A stretch of 63,674 nucleotides of DNA from Athalassotoga sp049965695 (GTDB lineage Bacteria; Thermotogota; Thermotogae; Mesoaciditogales; Mesoaciditogaceae), in assembly GCF_049965695.1 (NCBI RefSeq), contig NZ_JBMFWB010000010.1:1-63674 (forward strand). Reading direction: 5' to 3'. Under the pieces are notes generated by a model. It made no database searches. It worked only from the letters and a program-made list of their open reading frames with translations, and was not told where the DNA came from. The translations under genes and the position numbers were made by a program. Below, one piece after another: positions 49,902 through 58,485 of the stretch. Within the stretch, counting starts at the first letter, position 1. Each line of letters starts with the position of its first letter.

Positions 49902-50266
49902 TCCAGCAGGAAAGTATACTTAACGTGGCAGACAATTCCGGAGCACGCAGCATTCTTGTCATAAGAGTGTTGGGTGGTTCAAACAGGAAAAGGGGAAGTG
50001 TCGGTGACGTGGTCATAGGAGCCGTCAAAGAGGCTGCACCGCACACCGATATAAAGAAAAGCGAAATAGTCAAAGCAGTTATAGTGAGAACGAGAAAAGA
50101 AATAAGAAGACCGGATGGGTCTTTCATAAGGTTTGATGATAACGCGGCAGTTCTCATAGACAAAGAGAATGAGCCGCGGGGAACAAGGATATTCGGTCCT
50201 GTTGCCAGAGAATTAAGAGAAAAAGGTTACATGAAGATCGTATCCCTTGCTCCGGAAGTTTTGTGA
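49898..50266 (+). CDS. rplN: 50S ribosomal protein L14
   Basis: A 122-residue L14 (QQESILNVADNSGAR start; GTRIFGPVARELRE). It contacts the 30S subunit at bridge B8 and is the target of RsfS. First gene of the spc part. Confidence 0.98.
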   Translation: MIQQESILNVADNSGARSILVIRVLGGSNRKRGSVGDVVIGAVKEAAPHTDIKKSEIVKAVIVRTRKEIRRPDGSFIRFDDNAAVLIDKENEPRGTRIFGPVARELREKGYMKIVSLAPEVL

Positions 50267-50275
50267 GGTGTTGAA

Positions 50276-50608
50276 ATGAAAAAGCACACTTTGAACATAA
50301 GAAAAGACGATACCGTTGTGGTTATAAGCGGTGAAGACAAGGGAAAAAGAGGAAAAGTCATAAGAGTGCTTCCCGATGAAGGAAAGGTTATAGTTCAGGG
50401 AATTCACATGATAAAAAAGCACCAGAGGCCTACCGCGTCGGTCAGAGAGGGAGGAATCGTTGAAAGGGAATCCCCCATTTACGAATCCAAAATCATGGTT
50501 ATCTGTCCGAACTGCGATTCTCCCACGCGCGTGTCGCACAAAAGAACTGAAGATGGGATGAATATCAGAGTCTGTAAAAAGTGCGGAGAAAGCATCGATA
50601 AAGTATGA
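50276..50608 (+). CDS. rplX: 50S ribosomal protein L24
   Basis: A 110-residue L24 with the KOW motif DTVVVISGEDKGKRGKV. A C-terminal CPNC...CKKC pair of CxxC motifs looks like a zinc ribbon, as in several other bacterial L24 proteins. L24 starts 50S assembly. Confidence 0.97.
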   Translation: MKKHTLNIRKDDTVVVISGEDKGKRGKVIRVLPDEGKVIVQGIHMIKKHQRPTASVREGGIVERESPIYESKIMVICPNCDSPTRVSHKRTEDGMNIRVCKKCGESIDKV

Positions 50609-50626
50609 TGCGAGAGGAGGTATGAC

Positions 50627-51172
50627 ATGTCTGTTGCTTTAAAAGAGATATATGAAAAAGAAATCGTGCCTTTTTTCATCAAGGAACTTGGATACAAGAA
50701 TGAAATGGCAGTTCCGAAAGTAAACAAGGTCATTTTGAATATGGGAGTCGGAGAGGGTTCGAGAAATCAGGCCGTAATAGACAAACATCTTCAAGAACTC
50801 ACAAACATAGCCGGACAGAAAGCGGTTGTGACGAAGGCAAAGAAAAGCGTCTCCAACTTCAAAATAAGACAGGGTATGCCCGTTGGAATAAAAGTTACAC
50901 TCAGAGGAGAGAGAATGTACAATTTCCTCTACAAATTTTTCAACATCGCAATGCCAAAAATACGTGATTTCAGGGGAATAAATCCCAATTCTTTTGATGG
51001 CAGGGGAAACTTCTCGATGGGTGTATCTGAACAATCTATTTTCCCTGAAATAACGGGAGAAATTTCGAGAGTTCAGGGAATGGACATCATCATAGTCACC
51101 ACTGCCAAAACGGATAGGGAAGCCAGGTATCTTTTAGAGAAACTGGGAATGCCCTTCAGCAAGAATTATTGA
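50627..51172 (+). CDS. rplE: 50S ribosomal protein L5
   Basis: A 181-residue L5 (KVNKVILNMGVGEG, FRGINPNSFDGRGNFSMG, TDREARYLLEKLGMPF). It binds 5S rRNA with L18. SD GAGAGGAGG precedes the ATG. Confidence 0.98.
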   Translation: MSVALKEIYEKEIVPFFIKELGYKNEMAVPKVNKVILNMGVGEGSRNQAVIDKHLQELTNIAGQKAVVTKAKKSVSNFKIRQGMPVGIKVTLRGERMYNFLYKFFNIAMPKIRDFRGINPNSFDGRGNFSMGVSEQSIFPEITGEISRVQGMDIIIVTTAKTDREARYLLEKLGMPFSKNY

Positions 51173-51185
51173 GGAGAGTGATGAA

Positions 51186-51371
51186 ATGGCCCGTAAAGCA
51201 CTTATAAATAAAACTAACGCAACGGCAAAATACAAAACCCGGCAGTATACGCGCTGCAAGATTTGCGGAAGGCCGCATGCCGTTTCCAGAGAACTGGGAA
51301 TTTGCAGACTTTGCTTCAGGAAATTAGCGTTAGAGGGAAAACTGCCTGGCATAAGAAAAGCCAGTTGGTAA
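51186..51371 (+). CDS. rpsN: 30S ribosomal protein S14, zinc-binding (type Z)
   Basis: A 61-residue S14 of the short form: MARKALINKT start and CKICGRPHAVSRELGICRLC giving a four-Cys zinc site. Organisms with this form often carry a zinc-free paralogue elsewhere. Confidence 0.97.
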   Translation: MARKALINKTNATAKYKTRQYTRCKICGRPHAVSRELGICRLCFRKLALEGKLPGIRKASW

Positions 51372-51383
51372 GGATGTGATAAA

Positions 51384-51797
51384 ATGTACACTGACACAAT
51401 AGCCGATATGCTTACAAGAATAAGAAACGCGAATATGGTTTACAAAGAAGTTGTTGACGTACCGTCTTCGAACATAAAAAAGGCCATACTCGACATTCTT
51501 AAAAGAGAAGGTTTCATAAAAGACTACAAATACATCGAAGATGGAAAACAGGGTGTGTTGAGGATTTTCATGAAATATTCCGGACAGAAAAGAATGAAGA
51601 TCAGAATCATAAATTCAATAGTCAGGGTTTCTCACTCTGGCAGAAGAATATACGTTTCAAAAGACAAATTGCCCGTCGTCAACAGTGGACTTGGGATAGC
51701 GATTCTCTCCACTTCCAATCCTGAAAAACCCGTTGTCACAGATAAAGAAGCGCGCACTCTCGGGATTGGCGGAGAAGTCATCGCTTACGTATGGTAA
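51384..51797 (+). CDS. rpsH: 30S ribosomal protein S8
   Basis: A 137-residue S8 (DTIADMLTRIRNANMV; GIAILSTS; GGEVIAYVW end). In E. coli S8 represses the spc operon; no matching mRNA site could be judged. Confidence 0.97.
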   Translation: MYTDTIADMLTRIRNANMVYKEVVDVPSSNIKKAILDILKREGFIKDYKYIEDGKQGVLRIFMKYSGQKRMKIRIINSIVRVSHSGRRIYVSKDKLPVVNSGLGIAILSTSNPEKPVVTDKEARTLGIGGEVIAYVW

Positions 51798-51813
51798 GCG
51801 GAGGTATGATGAT

Positions 51814-52368
51814 ATGTCGAGATTGATAAAAAAACCGATAGAAATTCCAAAAGGTGTTGATGTTAAAATAGAACCGAGCATGTTAACGGTCAAAGGACCG
51901 CGTGGCCAACTCACAATGAGTTATCTTTTTGTGGATTTTAAACTCGACGGTAACAACCTTTGGGTTTCCCAAAAAGAAAACCTCGATCTTCCGCCGAGAG
52001 TCTTAAAGAAAAATAAATCTATAATAGGTACAAGATGGGCTCTTGTGAGAAACATGGTGGAAGGAGTGACCAAAGGATTTCAAAAAGAACTTGAAGTTGA
52101 AGGCGTAGGATACAGAGCACAACTTCAAGGAAAATCTTTGTTGCTTAACCTTGGTTACATTCAACCGGTTAAGATAGATCCTCCTGATGGCATAACGATA
52201 GAAGTTCCAAAACCTAATCAGATAATAGTCAAAGGCATAGACAAAGGACTTGTCGGTCAGGTCGCGGCTAAAATACGAAAGACACGTGAACCTATGGTTT
52301 TTGCCAAAGGTAAGGGTGTCAGATATGCCGGAGAAGTCATAAGACTTAAAGAAGTCAAGAAAGTTTAA
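51814..52368 (+). CDS. rplF: 50S ribosomal protein L6
   Basis: A 184-residue L6 starting MSRLIKKPIEIPKGVDV, ending with the conserved PYKGKGVRY-like FAKGKGVRYAGE. GGAGG lies nine bases upstream of the chosen ATG; two nearer ATGs are out of frame. Confidence 0.97.
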   Translation: MSRLIKKPIEIPKGVDVKIEPSMLTVKGPRGQLTMSYLFVDFKLDGNNLWVSQKENLDLPPRVLKKNKSIIGTRWALVRNMVEGVTKGFQKELEVEGVGYRAQLQGKSLLLNLGYIQPVKIDPPDGITIEVPKPNQIIVKGIDKGLVGQVAAKIRKTREPMVFAKGKGVRYAGEVIRLKEVKKV

Positions 52369-52382
52369 GGAGGTAATCTGTC

Positions 52383-52754
52383 GTGATCCAGCCTTTTGAT
52401 AAAAAAAGCAAGAGAATTTCAAGACATCTTGCGATAAGAAGAAGAATACACGGTACGCGTGGCGTTCCAAGGCTTTCTGTTTTCATAAGCGATAAACATG
52501 CTTACGCCCAGATCATAGACGATGATAGCGCAACAACTCTTGTCAGTGCTTCTACCGCGCAAAAAAGTTTGAAAGAGGCGCTGAAAAACAAGACATGGAA
52601 TAAAGTTGCGGCACATCTTGTGGGCAAAGAGATAGGAACGCGTGCGATTGAAGCGGGAATAAAAGAAGTTGTTTTTGACAGAGGCGGTTTTCGTTACCAT
52701 GGTAGAATAAAAGAAATCGCCGATGGCGCTCGGGAGAGCGGATTGAAATTTTAA
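52383..52754 (+). CDS. rplR: 50S ribosomal protein L18
   Basis: A 123-residue L18 with the 5S rRNA-binding pattern RIHGTRGVPRLSVF and VFDRGGFRYHGRIKEIADGAR. The start is GTG downstream of TAAGGAGG. Confidence 0.96.
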   Translation: MIQPFDKKSKRISRHLAIRRRIHGTRGVPRLSVFISDKHAYAQIIDDDSATTLVSASTAQKSLKEALKNKTWNKVAAHLVGKEIGTRAIEAGIKEVVFDRGGFRYHGRIKEIADGARESGLKF

Positions 52755-52765
52755 GGAGGTAAAGA

Positions 52766-53344
52766 ATGCCGCGCGATCTTCAGAAAGAAGACGAAAATAA
52801 AGAATTCAAAAGAAGAGACAGAAACATAGAAACCACAGAACCCGAGACGGAATTCGTAGAAGAAGTCGTCGAAGTTAGGCGTGTTGCAAAAGTCGTCAAA
52901 GGCGGTAAAAATTTGAGTTTCAGGGCAATTGTCGTCGTTGGAAATAAAAATGGCAAAGTCGGTCTTGGAGTTGCGAGTGGCCGTGAAGTGGTCGATGCCA
53001 TAAGAAAGGCCTCAAATCTTGCAAAGAGAACGATGGTTGACGTTAACGTCGTCAACGACACCATTCCGCACATGATCGAGGTCAAATTCGATTCCGCAAG
53101 GTTGCTTTTGAAACCGGCAGCGCCCGGTACGGGTATAATCGCAAGCAATACGGCAAGACCTGCTTTGGAACTTGCGGGCATAAAAAATGTGCTTTGCAAA
53201 TCACTCGGCTCTAACACGCCTTTGAGCATTTTGAGGGCCGTTTTCAAGGCTTTTGACGAGATCAAGCCGCCTGAATATTATGCCAAATTGCGTGGAATAC
53301 CTTTGAGACAACTTTTCCATGGCGAGGAGGTTGCCAAGTCATGA
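52766..53344 (+). CDS. rpsE: 30S ribosomal protein S5
   Basis: A 192-residue S5. An acidic/basic N-terminal extension (about 1-35) precedes the double-stranded-RNA-binding domain (VAKVVKGGKNLSFRAIVVVG, GLGVASGREV) and the PAAPGTGIIAS motif. Overlaps rpmD by ATGA. Confidence 0.97.
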   Translation: MPRDLQKEDENKEFKRRDRNIETTEPETEFVEEVVEVRRVAKVVKGGKNLSFRAIVVVGNKNGKVGLGVASGREVVDAIRKASNLAKRTMVDVNVVNDTIPHMIEVKFDSARLLLKPAAPGTGIIASNTARPALELAGIKNVLCKSLGSNTPLSILRAVFKAFDEIKPPEYYAKLRGIPLRQLFHGEEVAKS

Positions 53345-53520
53345 AAGTTAAAATAGAACTCGTGAGAAGTCCGATAGGTTACAGGTACGATCAAGGAGAA
53401 ACGGCAAGAGCGCTTGGCTTGAGAAAAATGCACGATGTGGTGGTTGTCGAACAGACACCGCAAATTCGCGGGATGATTCGAAAGATATCTCATCTTGTGA
53501 GAGTTGAGGAAGCGCAATAA
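53341..53520 (+). CDS. rpmD: 50S ribosomal protein L30
   Basis: A 59-residue L30: MKVKIELVRSPIGYR start, ALGLRKMHDVVV and QIRGMIRKISHLV, matching the family over its full length. It fills the gap between S5 and L15, as expected from spc gene order, and starts within the S5 stop. Confidence 0.95.
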   Translation: MKVKIELVRSPIGYRYDQGETARALGLRKMHDVVVVEQTPQIRGMIRKISHLVRVEEAQ

Positions 53521-53533
53521 GGGAGGAATTCAG

Positions 53534-53974
53534 ATGAAACTTGAAGATATAACTCCGACACCCGGATCGAGAAGAAAATCCAAATTGCTTGGTAGAGGAA
53601 AGGCCACAGGTCATGGTAAAACATCAACGCGTGGCATGAACGGTCAGGGATCGAGAAAAAGTGGAAATGTAAGAACCGGTTTTGAAGGTGGACAGACACC
53701 ACTGTACAGAAGATTGCCGAAAGGTGGATTCAAAAACATCAACCATAAGGTTTATACTCCCGTCAACGTTGGAGATCTCAACGTTTTTGAAGACAATTCG
53801 AACGTTACGGTTGCCAATTTGATTCAAAAGGGTATAGTCAAAAAAGTTCAAGACGGTGTTAAAATTCTCGGTAACGGAGAACTTAAAAAACCTTTAAAGA
53901 TAACGGCAAATGCTTTCAGTACTTCCGCAAAGGAGAAGATAGAGTCTGCCGGCGGGCAGGTAGAGGTGATATGA
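53534..53974 (+). CDS. rplO: 50S ribosomal protein L15
   Basis: A 146-residue L15 (MKLEDITPTPGSRR, GKATGHGKTSTRGMNGQGSR, FEGGQTPLYRRLPKGGF). The ATG follows GGGAGG by six bases. Its stop abuts the GTG of secY. Confidence 0.97.
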   Translation: MKLEDITPTPGSRRKSKLLGRGKATGHGKTSTRGMNGQGSRKSGNVRTGFEGGQTPLYRRLPKGGFKNINHKVYTPVNVGDLNVFEDNSNVTVANLIQKGIVKKVQDGVKILGNGELKKPLKITANAFSTSAKEKIESAGGQVEVI

Positions 53975-55264
53975 GTGTGGGAAGCGATTAGGAACTCCTT
54001 CAAGATACCTGAGTTAAGAAGCAGGATAATATTCACTTTTTTGATGCTTGCTGTTTTTAGGTTTGGTGTTTACATACCCGTGCCTGGCATAAGCCTTTCA
54101 AGTTGGGCAAACTTTTTCAACGGCGTTTCCGCAGGTGCCGGTGGAGGATTTTTTACCCTGCTCAACGCTTTTGCCGGCGGAGCACTTAGCAACATGTCAA
54201 TCTTTGCCATGAGTGTGACACCTTACATAAACGCATCTATCATACTTCAACTTTTGATGGCCGTTGTTCCGAGTTTGAAGGAACTCGCCAAAGAAGGAGA
54301 ACAGGGCAGACAGAAAATAGAAAAGTATACACGAGAACTCACACTTTTACTTGCCGCAGTCGAAGCATTGGCACTTACGATCGTTGTCGTCATGCCACAT
54401 GCCACCCCTGGACTTAACAAAGTCGCTTTCATAATACTTTCTTCAGTTTCACTTATGGCCGGGAGTATGTTCCTGCAGTGGATAGGCGAGATGATAACGG
54501 ACAAAGGAATAGGAAACGGAATATCCATAATCATCTTTGCCGGCGTTGTCGCTACGTACCCGTTCTACTTAGGACAGATGATAATCTCCAACCTTTCTGT
54601 CACGTCATGGGCTTTGTTCTTCCTCATCTTCGTGGTCACCATCTTCGGTTTGATCTACATAATGCAAGGCGAAAGAAGAATAAACGTTCAATACGCCAAA
54701 AAAGTTGTCGGCAGAAAGATGTACGGCGGACAATCGAGTTACATACCGATGAAAGTGAATCAGGGTGGAGTCTTGCCTATAATCTTCGCGGTCGCGATAC
54801 TCATGATTCCATCCATGATAGCACAGTTCACCCATAACTACACGCTTCAGAGTATCTTTGGATTTAATTCAGTCTTTTACATAGTGATTTACGCATTACT
54901 CGTCTTTTTCTTCACATATTTTTACAGTGCCATAACCTTTGACGTGCATGATGTCTCCGACAACATAAAAGAATACGGAGGATTTATCCCGGGCATAAGA
55001 CCAGGAGTTTCAACAGAACAGTATCTCGCAAAAGTTTTGAGCCGTATCACGTTCTTGGGTGCACTTGCGCTTGTCGTAATAGCACTTTTGCCAAATATTT
55101 CCGCGGCGATAGTCGGAAGCAATTCCGGTCAGATAGTCGGCGGTGTGGGTATGATGATAGCCGTCGGAGTTGCGCTTGACGTTGTTCAACAGATGGAAGC
55201 CCATCTTATCATGCGCCATTACGAAGGATTCATAAAACGCGGTAAACTCAAAGGGAGGATATGA
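53975..55264 (+). CDS. secY: protein translocase subunit SecY
   Basis: A 429-residue protein with ten membrane helices. FRFGVYIPVPG at TM1, the plug region near SNMSIFAMSVTPYINASI, and the conserved cytoplasmic loop ending YEGFIKRGKLKGR are all present. It is the channel of the Sec system, working with SecE, SecG and SecA. The start is GTG after AGAGGTGAT. Confidence 0.97.
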   Translation: MWEAIRNSFKIPELRSRIIFTFLMLAVFRFGVYIPVPGISLSSWANFFNGVSAGAGGGFFTLLNAFAGGALSNMSIFAMSVTPYINASIILQLLMAVVPSLKELAKEGEQGRQKIEKYTRELTLLLAAVEALALTIVVVMPHATPGLNKVAFIILSSVSLMAGSMFLQWIGEMITDKGIGNGISIIIFAGVVATYPFYLGQMIISNLSVTSWALFFLIFVVTIFGLIYIMQGERRINVQYAKKVVGRKMYGGQSSYIPMKVNQGGVLPIIFAVAILMIPSMIAQFTHNYTLQSIFGFNSVFYIVIYALLVFFFTYFYSAITFDVHDVSDNIKEYGGFIPGIRPGVSTEQYLAKVLSRITFLGALALVVIALLPNISAAIVGSNSGQIVGGVGMMIAVGVALDVVQQMEAHLIMRHYEGFIKRGKLKGRI

Positions 55265-55914
55265 TGAACATCATTTTTGTTGGTCCTCCCGGAGCCGGCA
55301 AAGGAACACAGGCGCAGATCGTATCCAAAACCTTTAAAATTCCGCATATATCTACGGGAGACATGTTGCGTGCCGAAATGGATTCCGGCAGTAAACTCGG
55401 AAATCAGGTAAAAGACATCGTTACCTCCGGAAAACTTGTCGATGACAATTTGATGAATCAGATTGTCAAAGAAAGGCTTTCGAAGTCAGATGCCGTTTCG
55501 GGATTCATATTGGACGGTTTTCCGAGAACTTTAAATCAGGCAAAATCTTTAGATGAGATATTGAAGTCGATGGGAAAGCAAATAGATCGCGTCATATACG
55601 TTGATGTCCCTGAAAAGGTTATAGTTGAAAGACTATCGGCAAGACGAATGTGTCCAAAATGTGGTCGCAATTACAACATGATAACAGATCCGCCGAAAGA
55701 AGACGAAATGTGCGACGATTGCCATGTTCATCTTATAACACGCGATGACGATAAACCCGAGACCGTCAAGAAACGTTACGAAGTTTATCTTGAACTTACA
55801 TCGCCCGTTATAGCATATTACAGGCAAAAGAACGTACTTTTCACGATAGACGGAACGATGAAAATGAAAGATATCGAAAAACATCTGATTGAAATGATCA
55901 AAGGTCGAAAATAA
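55261..55914 (+). CDS. adk: adenylate kinase (zinc LID)
   Basis: A 217-residue adenylate kinase: P-loop GPPGAGKGTQA, NMP-binding STGDMLR and DGFPRT, and a long LID whose Cys131/Cys134 and Cys151/Cys154 (CPKC and CDDC) form a structural zinc site typical of Gram-positive and thermophile enzymes. It interconverts AMP, ADP and ATP. ATG overlaps the secY stop. Confidence 0.97.
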   Translation: MMNIIFVGPPGAGKGTQAQIVSKTFKIPHISTGDMLRAEMDSGSKLGNQVKDIVTSGKLVDDNLMNQIVKERLSKSDAVSGFILDGFPRTLNQAKSLDEILKSMGKQIDRVIYVDVPEKVIVERLSARRMCPKCGRNYNMITDPPKEDEMCDDCHVHLITRDDDKPETVKKRYEVYLELTSPVIAYYRQKNVLFTIDGTMKMKDIEKHLIEMIKGRK

Positions 55915-56678
55915 TGGTAAAATTGAAATCGGAAGCAGATATCGATGCCATGAGATATCCAAACAAAATAGTCGGAGAGGTCCTTGAATACGTAAAGGAC
56001 TATATCAAGGATGGCGTAACAACTTACGACCTTGACAGAATAATAGAAGAATTTTTTGCAAGAAAAGGTGTCATACCGGCCTTTAAAAATTATGAAGGTT
56101 ATCCTGCCGCTTCATGTATAAGTCCGAATGAAGTCGTTGTGCATGGCATACCATCCAAAAAAGTCATTTTGAAAAACGGAGACATAGTTTCGATAGATGT
56201 CGGAACTATTCACGATGGATGGTACGGTGACGGCGCAAGGACTTACGCTGTCGGCGAAATAGATGAAAACAAGCGTAAACTCATCGAAGTGACGCGGGGG
56301 TCTTTTTTTGCGGGCATATCTCAATTTAAAGTTGGCAACAGGCTCGGCGATATATCGAACGCTGTTCAAACTTTTGTCGAGAAAAACGGTTTTTCCATCG
56401 TAAGGGATTACGTGGGCCACGGCATAGGCAGGGCGCTTCATGAAGATCCGCAAGTGCCGAATTTTGGAAAAAGCGGTAGAGGAATACCGCTGATGGAAGG
56501 GCTTGTACTTGCGATAGAGCCCATGGTTAACATGGGAGACTGGAAAGTAAGAGTTCTTGATGATAAATGGGGCGTTGTGACTTTGGACGGATCGCCCAGC
56601 GCCCATTACGAAAATACCGTTGTGTTACACAAAAAGGAGGTCGAAATATTGACGATTCCGGAGGGAATGAATGTCTGA
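55914..56678 (+). CDS. map: methionine aminopeptidase, type I
   Basis: A 254-residue aminopeptidase. Metal ligands are the two Asp in SIDVGTIHDGWYGDGAR, the His of GHGIGRALHEDP and the Glu in AIEPMVN and near HYENTV. It removes the initiator Met. Its ATG shares a base with the adk TAA stop, and its 3' end overlaps infA. Confidence 0.97.
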   Translation: MVKLKSEADIDAMRYPNKIVGEVLEYVKDYIKDGVTTYDLDRIIEEFFARKGVIPAFKNYEGYPAASCISPNEVVVHGIPSKKVILKNGDIVSIDVGTIHDGWYGDGARTYAVGEIDENKRKLIEVTRGSFFAGISQFKVGNRLGDISNAVQTFVEKNGFSIVRDYVGHGIGRALHEDPQVPNFGKSGRGIPLMEGLVLAIEPMVNMGDWKVRVLDDKWGVVTLDGSPSAHYENTVVLHKKEVEILTIPEGMNV

Positions 56679-56892
56679 AGAAAAAGACATGATAAGAATA
56701 GAAGGACGTGTTGTGGATTCGCTTCCAAATACGACTTTTAAAGTTATTTTAGATAACGATCTTGAAGTACTTGCCCATATTTCTGGGAAAATGAGACAAA
56801 ATTTCATAAAGATCGTACCGGGAGACAAAGTTGTGGTTGAATTGTCACCGTACGATTTAAAAAAAGGAAGAATAGTTTACAGAAAGAAATAG
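56671..56892 (+). CDS. infA: translation initiation factor IF-1
   Basis: A 73-residue OB-fold IF-1 (IRIEGRVVDSLPNTTFKV, VLAHISGKMRQNFIKIVPGD). It binds the A site during initiation. Overlaps the map 3' end by eight bases. Confidence 0.97.
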   Translation: MSEEKDMIRIEGRVVDSLPNTTFKVILDNDLEVLAHISGKMRQNFIKIVPGDKVVVELSPYDLKKGRIVYRKK

Positions 56893-56912
56893 ATTAAAAG
56901 GAGGTCTGAATC

Positions 56913-57029
56913 ATGAAAGTTCAAGCTTCAGTCAAGAAGCGCTGTGATTCATGCAGAATTGTCAAAAGAAACGGTGTGATTCGGGTCATTTGCTCCAAAA
57001 ACCCAAAGCACAATCAGAGACAGGGATAA
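56913..57029 (+). CDS. rpmJ: 50S ribosomal protein L36
   Basis: A 38-residue L36: MKVQASVKKRCDSCRIVKR with Cys11, Cys14, Cys27 and His33 forming the zinc site, and the usual RQG end. AAAGGAGG precedes it by seven bases. It is the zinc-containing form. Confidence 0.96.
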   Translation: MKVQASVKKRCDSCRIVKRNGVIRVICSKNPKHNQRQG

Positions 57030-57047
57030 GGAGGGGTTGAAGGATAA

Positions 57048-57413
57048 ATGGCTCGTATTCTTGGCGTTGATTTACCAAATGAAAAGCACGCTTTTGTGGG
57101 TCTTACGTACCTTTATGGCGTGGGTAGGACAAGGGCTATCGAGATTTTGGATGCGACGGGCATCCCCCTTAACAAAAAGATCAAAGATCTCAGCGATGAT
57201 GAGGTCAGAAAGATCACCCAGTACATAAACGAGCATTACAAAGTCGAAGGTGATCTCAAGATGGAAATTCAAAGAAACATAAAACGTTTGATCGAAACAG
57301 GCTCTTACAGGGGAACAAGACACAGACTCGGATTACCCGTAAGAGGACAGAGGACACGCACGAATGCCAGGACGAGAAAAGGCCCTTCGCATGGCGTTGG
57401 CGCTAAAAAATAG
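57048..57413 (+). CDS. rpsM: 30S ribosomal protein S13
   Basis: A 121-residue S13 (ARILGVDLPNEKHA; GSYRGTRHRLGLPVRGQRT; C-terminal ARTRKGP tail that contacts the P-site tRNA). SD GGAGGG precedes the ATG. Confidence 0.98.
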   Translation: MARILGVDLPNEKHAFVGLTYLYGVGRTRAIEILDATGIPLNKKIKDLSDDEVRKITQYINEHYKVEGDLKMEIQRNIKRLIETGSYRGTRHRLGLPVRGQRTRTNARTRKGPSHGVGAKK

Positions 57414-57433
57414 TAAAGGGAGAGAACTATCGA

Positions 57434-57823
57434 ATGGCTGAAAAGAAAAAAAAGGCGTCTTCAAAAAAAAGAGTACATTTTGATTATGGCGTTGCGCACA
57501 TTTTGTCGAGTTTTAACAACACCATAATAACGATATCCGATAAAGACGGGAATGTGGTAACATGGTCAAGCGGCGGGGACGTTGGATTTTCCGGTTCGAG
57601 AAAGTCAACTCCTTTTGCCGCACAAATGGCTGCAGATAAAGTCGCAAAAGAATCTATCAACTTTGGAGTGAGGAAGGTTGATGTTTTTGTCAATGGCCCG
57701 GGTCCAGGTCGCGAATCCGCCGTCAGAGGTCTTCAGGCTGCAGGGTTGGAAGTTCAAAGCATAAAAGACATAACACCTATTCCACACAACGGATGCCGTC
57801 CTAAAAAGAAGAGGAGAATGTAA
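57434..57823 (+). CDS. rpsK: 30S ribosomal protein S11
   Basis: A 129-residue S11 with a Lys-rich N-terminus, HILSSFNNTIITI, GPGPGRESAVRGL and the DITPIPHNGCRPKKKRR end. It forms part of the platform and the mRNA exit. Confidence 0.98.
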   Translation: MAEKKKKASSKKRVHFDYGVAHILSSFNNTIITISDKDGNVVTWSSGGDVGFSGSRKSTPFAAQMAADKVAKESINFGVRKVDVFVNGPGPGRESAVRGLQAAGLEVQSIKDITPIPHNGCRPKKKRRM

Positions 57824-57837
57824 GGAGGTTTTGATAA

Positions 57838-58464
57838 ATGGCAAGATATACAGATCCTGTCTGTAAATTGTGCAGACGGGAGGGTAAAAAACTCTTCCTG
57901 AAGGGAGAGAAATGCTACACACCAAAATGCCCTGTTGAAAAAAGGCCATACGCGCCTGGCCAGCATGGAAAAGACAGGCTGAAGATGACGCAATACGCAA
58001 GACAATTGAGATCGAAGCAAACCATGAAAAGAACTTACGGGGTCCTTGAGCGCCAGTTTAGAAGATATTTTGATGAAGCCGTCAAGACAAAGGGTGTTAC
58101 AGGCACGATGCTCATAAGAGAGGCTGAAGCGAGGCTTGATAACGTTGTTTTCAAACTTGGCTTTGCCATATCGCGATCCCATGCCCGCCAACTCGTAAAT
58201 CATGGCCACATCATGGTAAATGGCAAAAGGGTTGATATACCTTCTTACGAATTAAGGCCTGGAGATGAAATAGAACTCAAAGAAAAAATAAGAAGCAACG
58301 TTGACGTTAAAAAAGCGATAGAAGATCGATCTACCCATACGGTCTCACCGTGGCTTGAGGTGAACTACGATCTTTTCAGAGGGAAATTCGTCAGGATGCC
58401 CGATAGGGAAGAAATAGAACTTCCTCTCGATGTTCAGGACATCGTCGAGTTGTATTCCAAGTGA
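57838..58464 (+). CDS. rpsD: 30S ribosomal protein S4
   Basis: A 208-residue S4 of the zinc type: CKLCRREG and CYTPKCP in the N-terminal domain, then an S4 RNA-binding domain (RLDNVVFKLGFAISRSHARQ). It nucleates the 5' domain of 16S rRNA. SD AAGGAGG precedes the ATG. Confidence 0.97.
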   Translation: MARYTDPVCKLCRREGKKLFLKGEKCYTPKCPVEKRPYAPGQHGKDRLKMTQYARQLRSKQTMKRTYGVLERQFRRYFDEAVKTKGVTGTMLIREAEARLDNVVFKLGFAISRSHARQLVNHGHIMVNGKRVDIPSYELRPGDEIELKEKIRSNVDVKKAIEDRSTHTVSPWLEVNYDLFRGKFVRMPDREEIELPLDVQDIVELYSK

Positions 58465-58485
58465 GAACTCACGTGAGGTGGTTTA

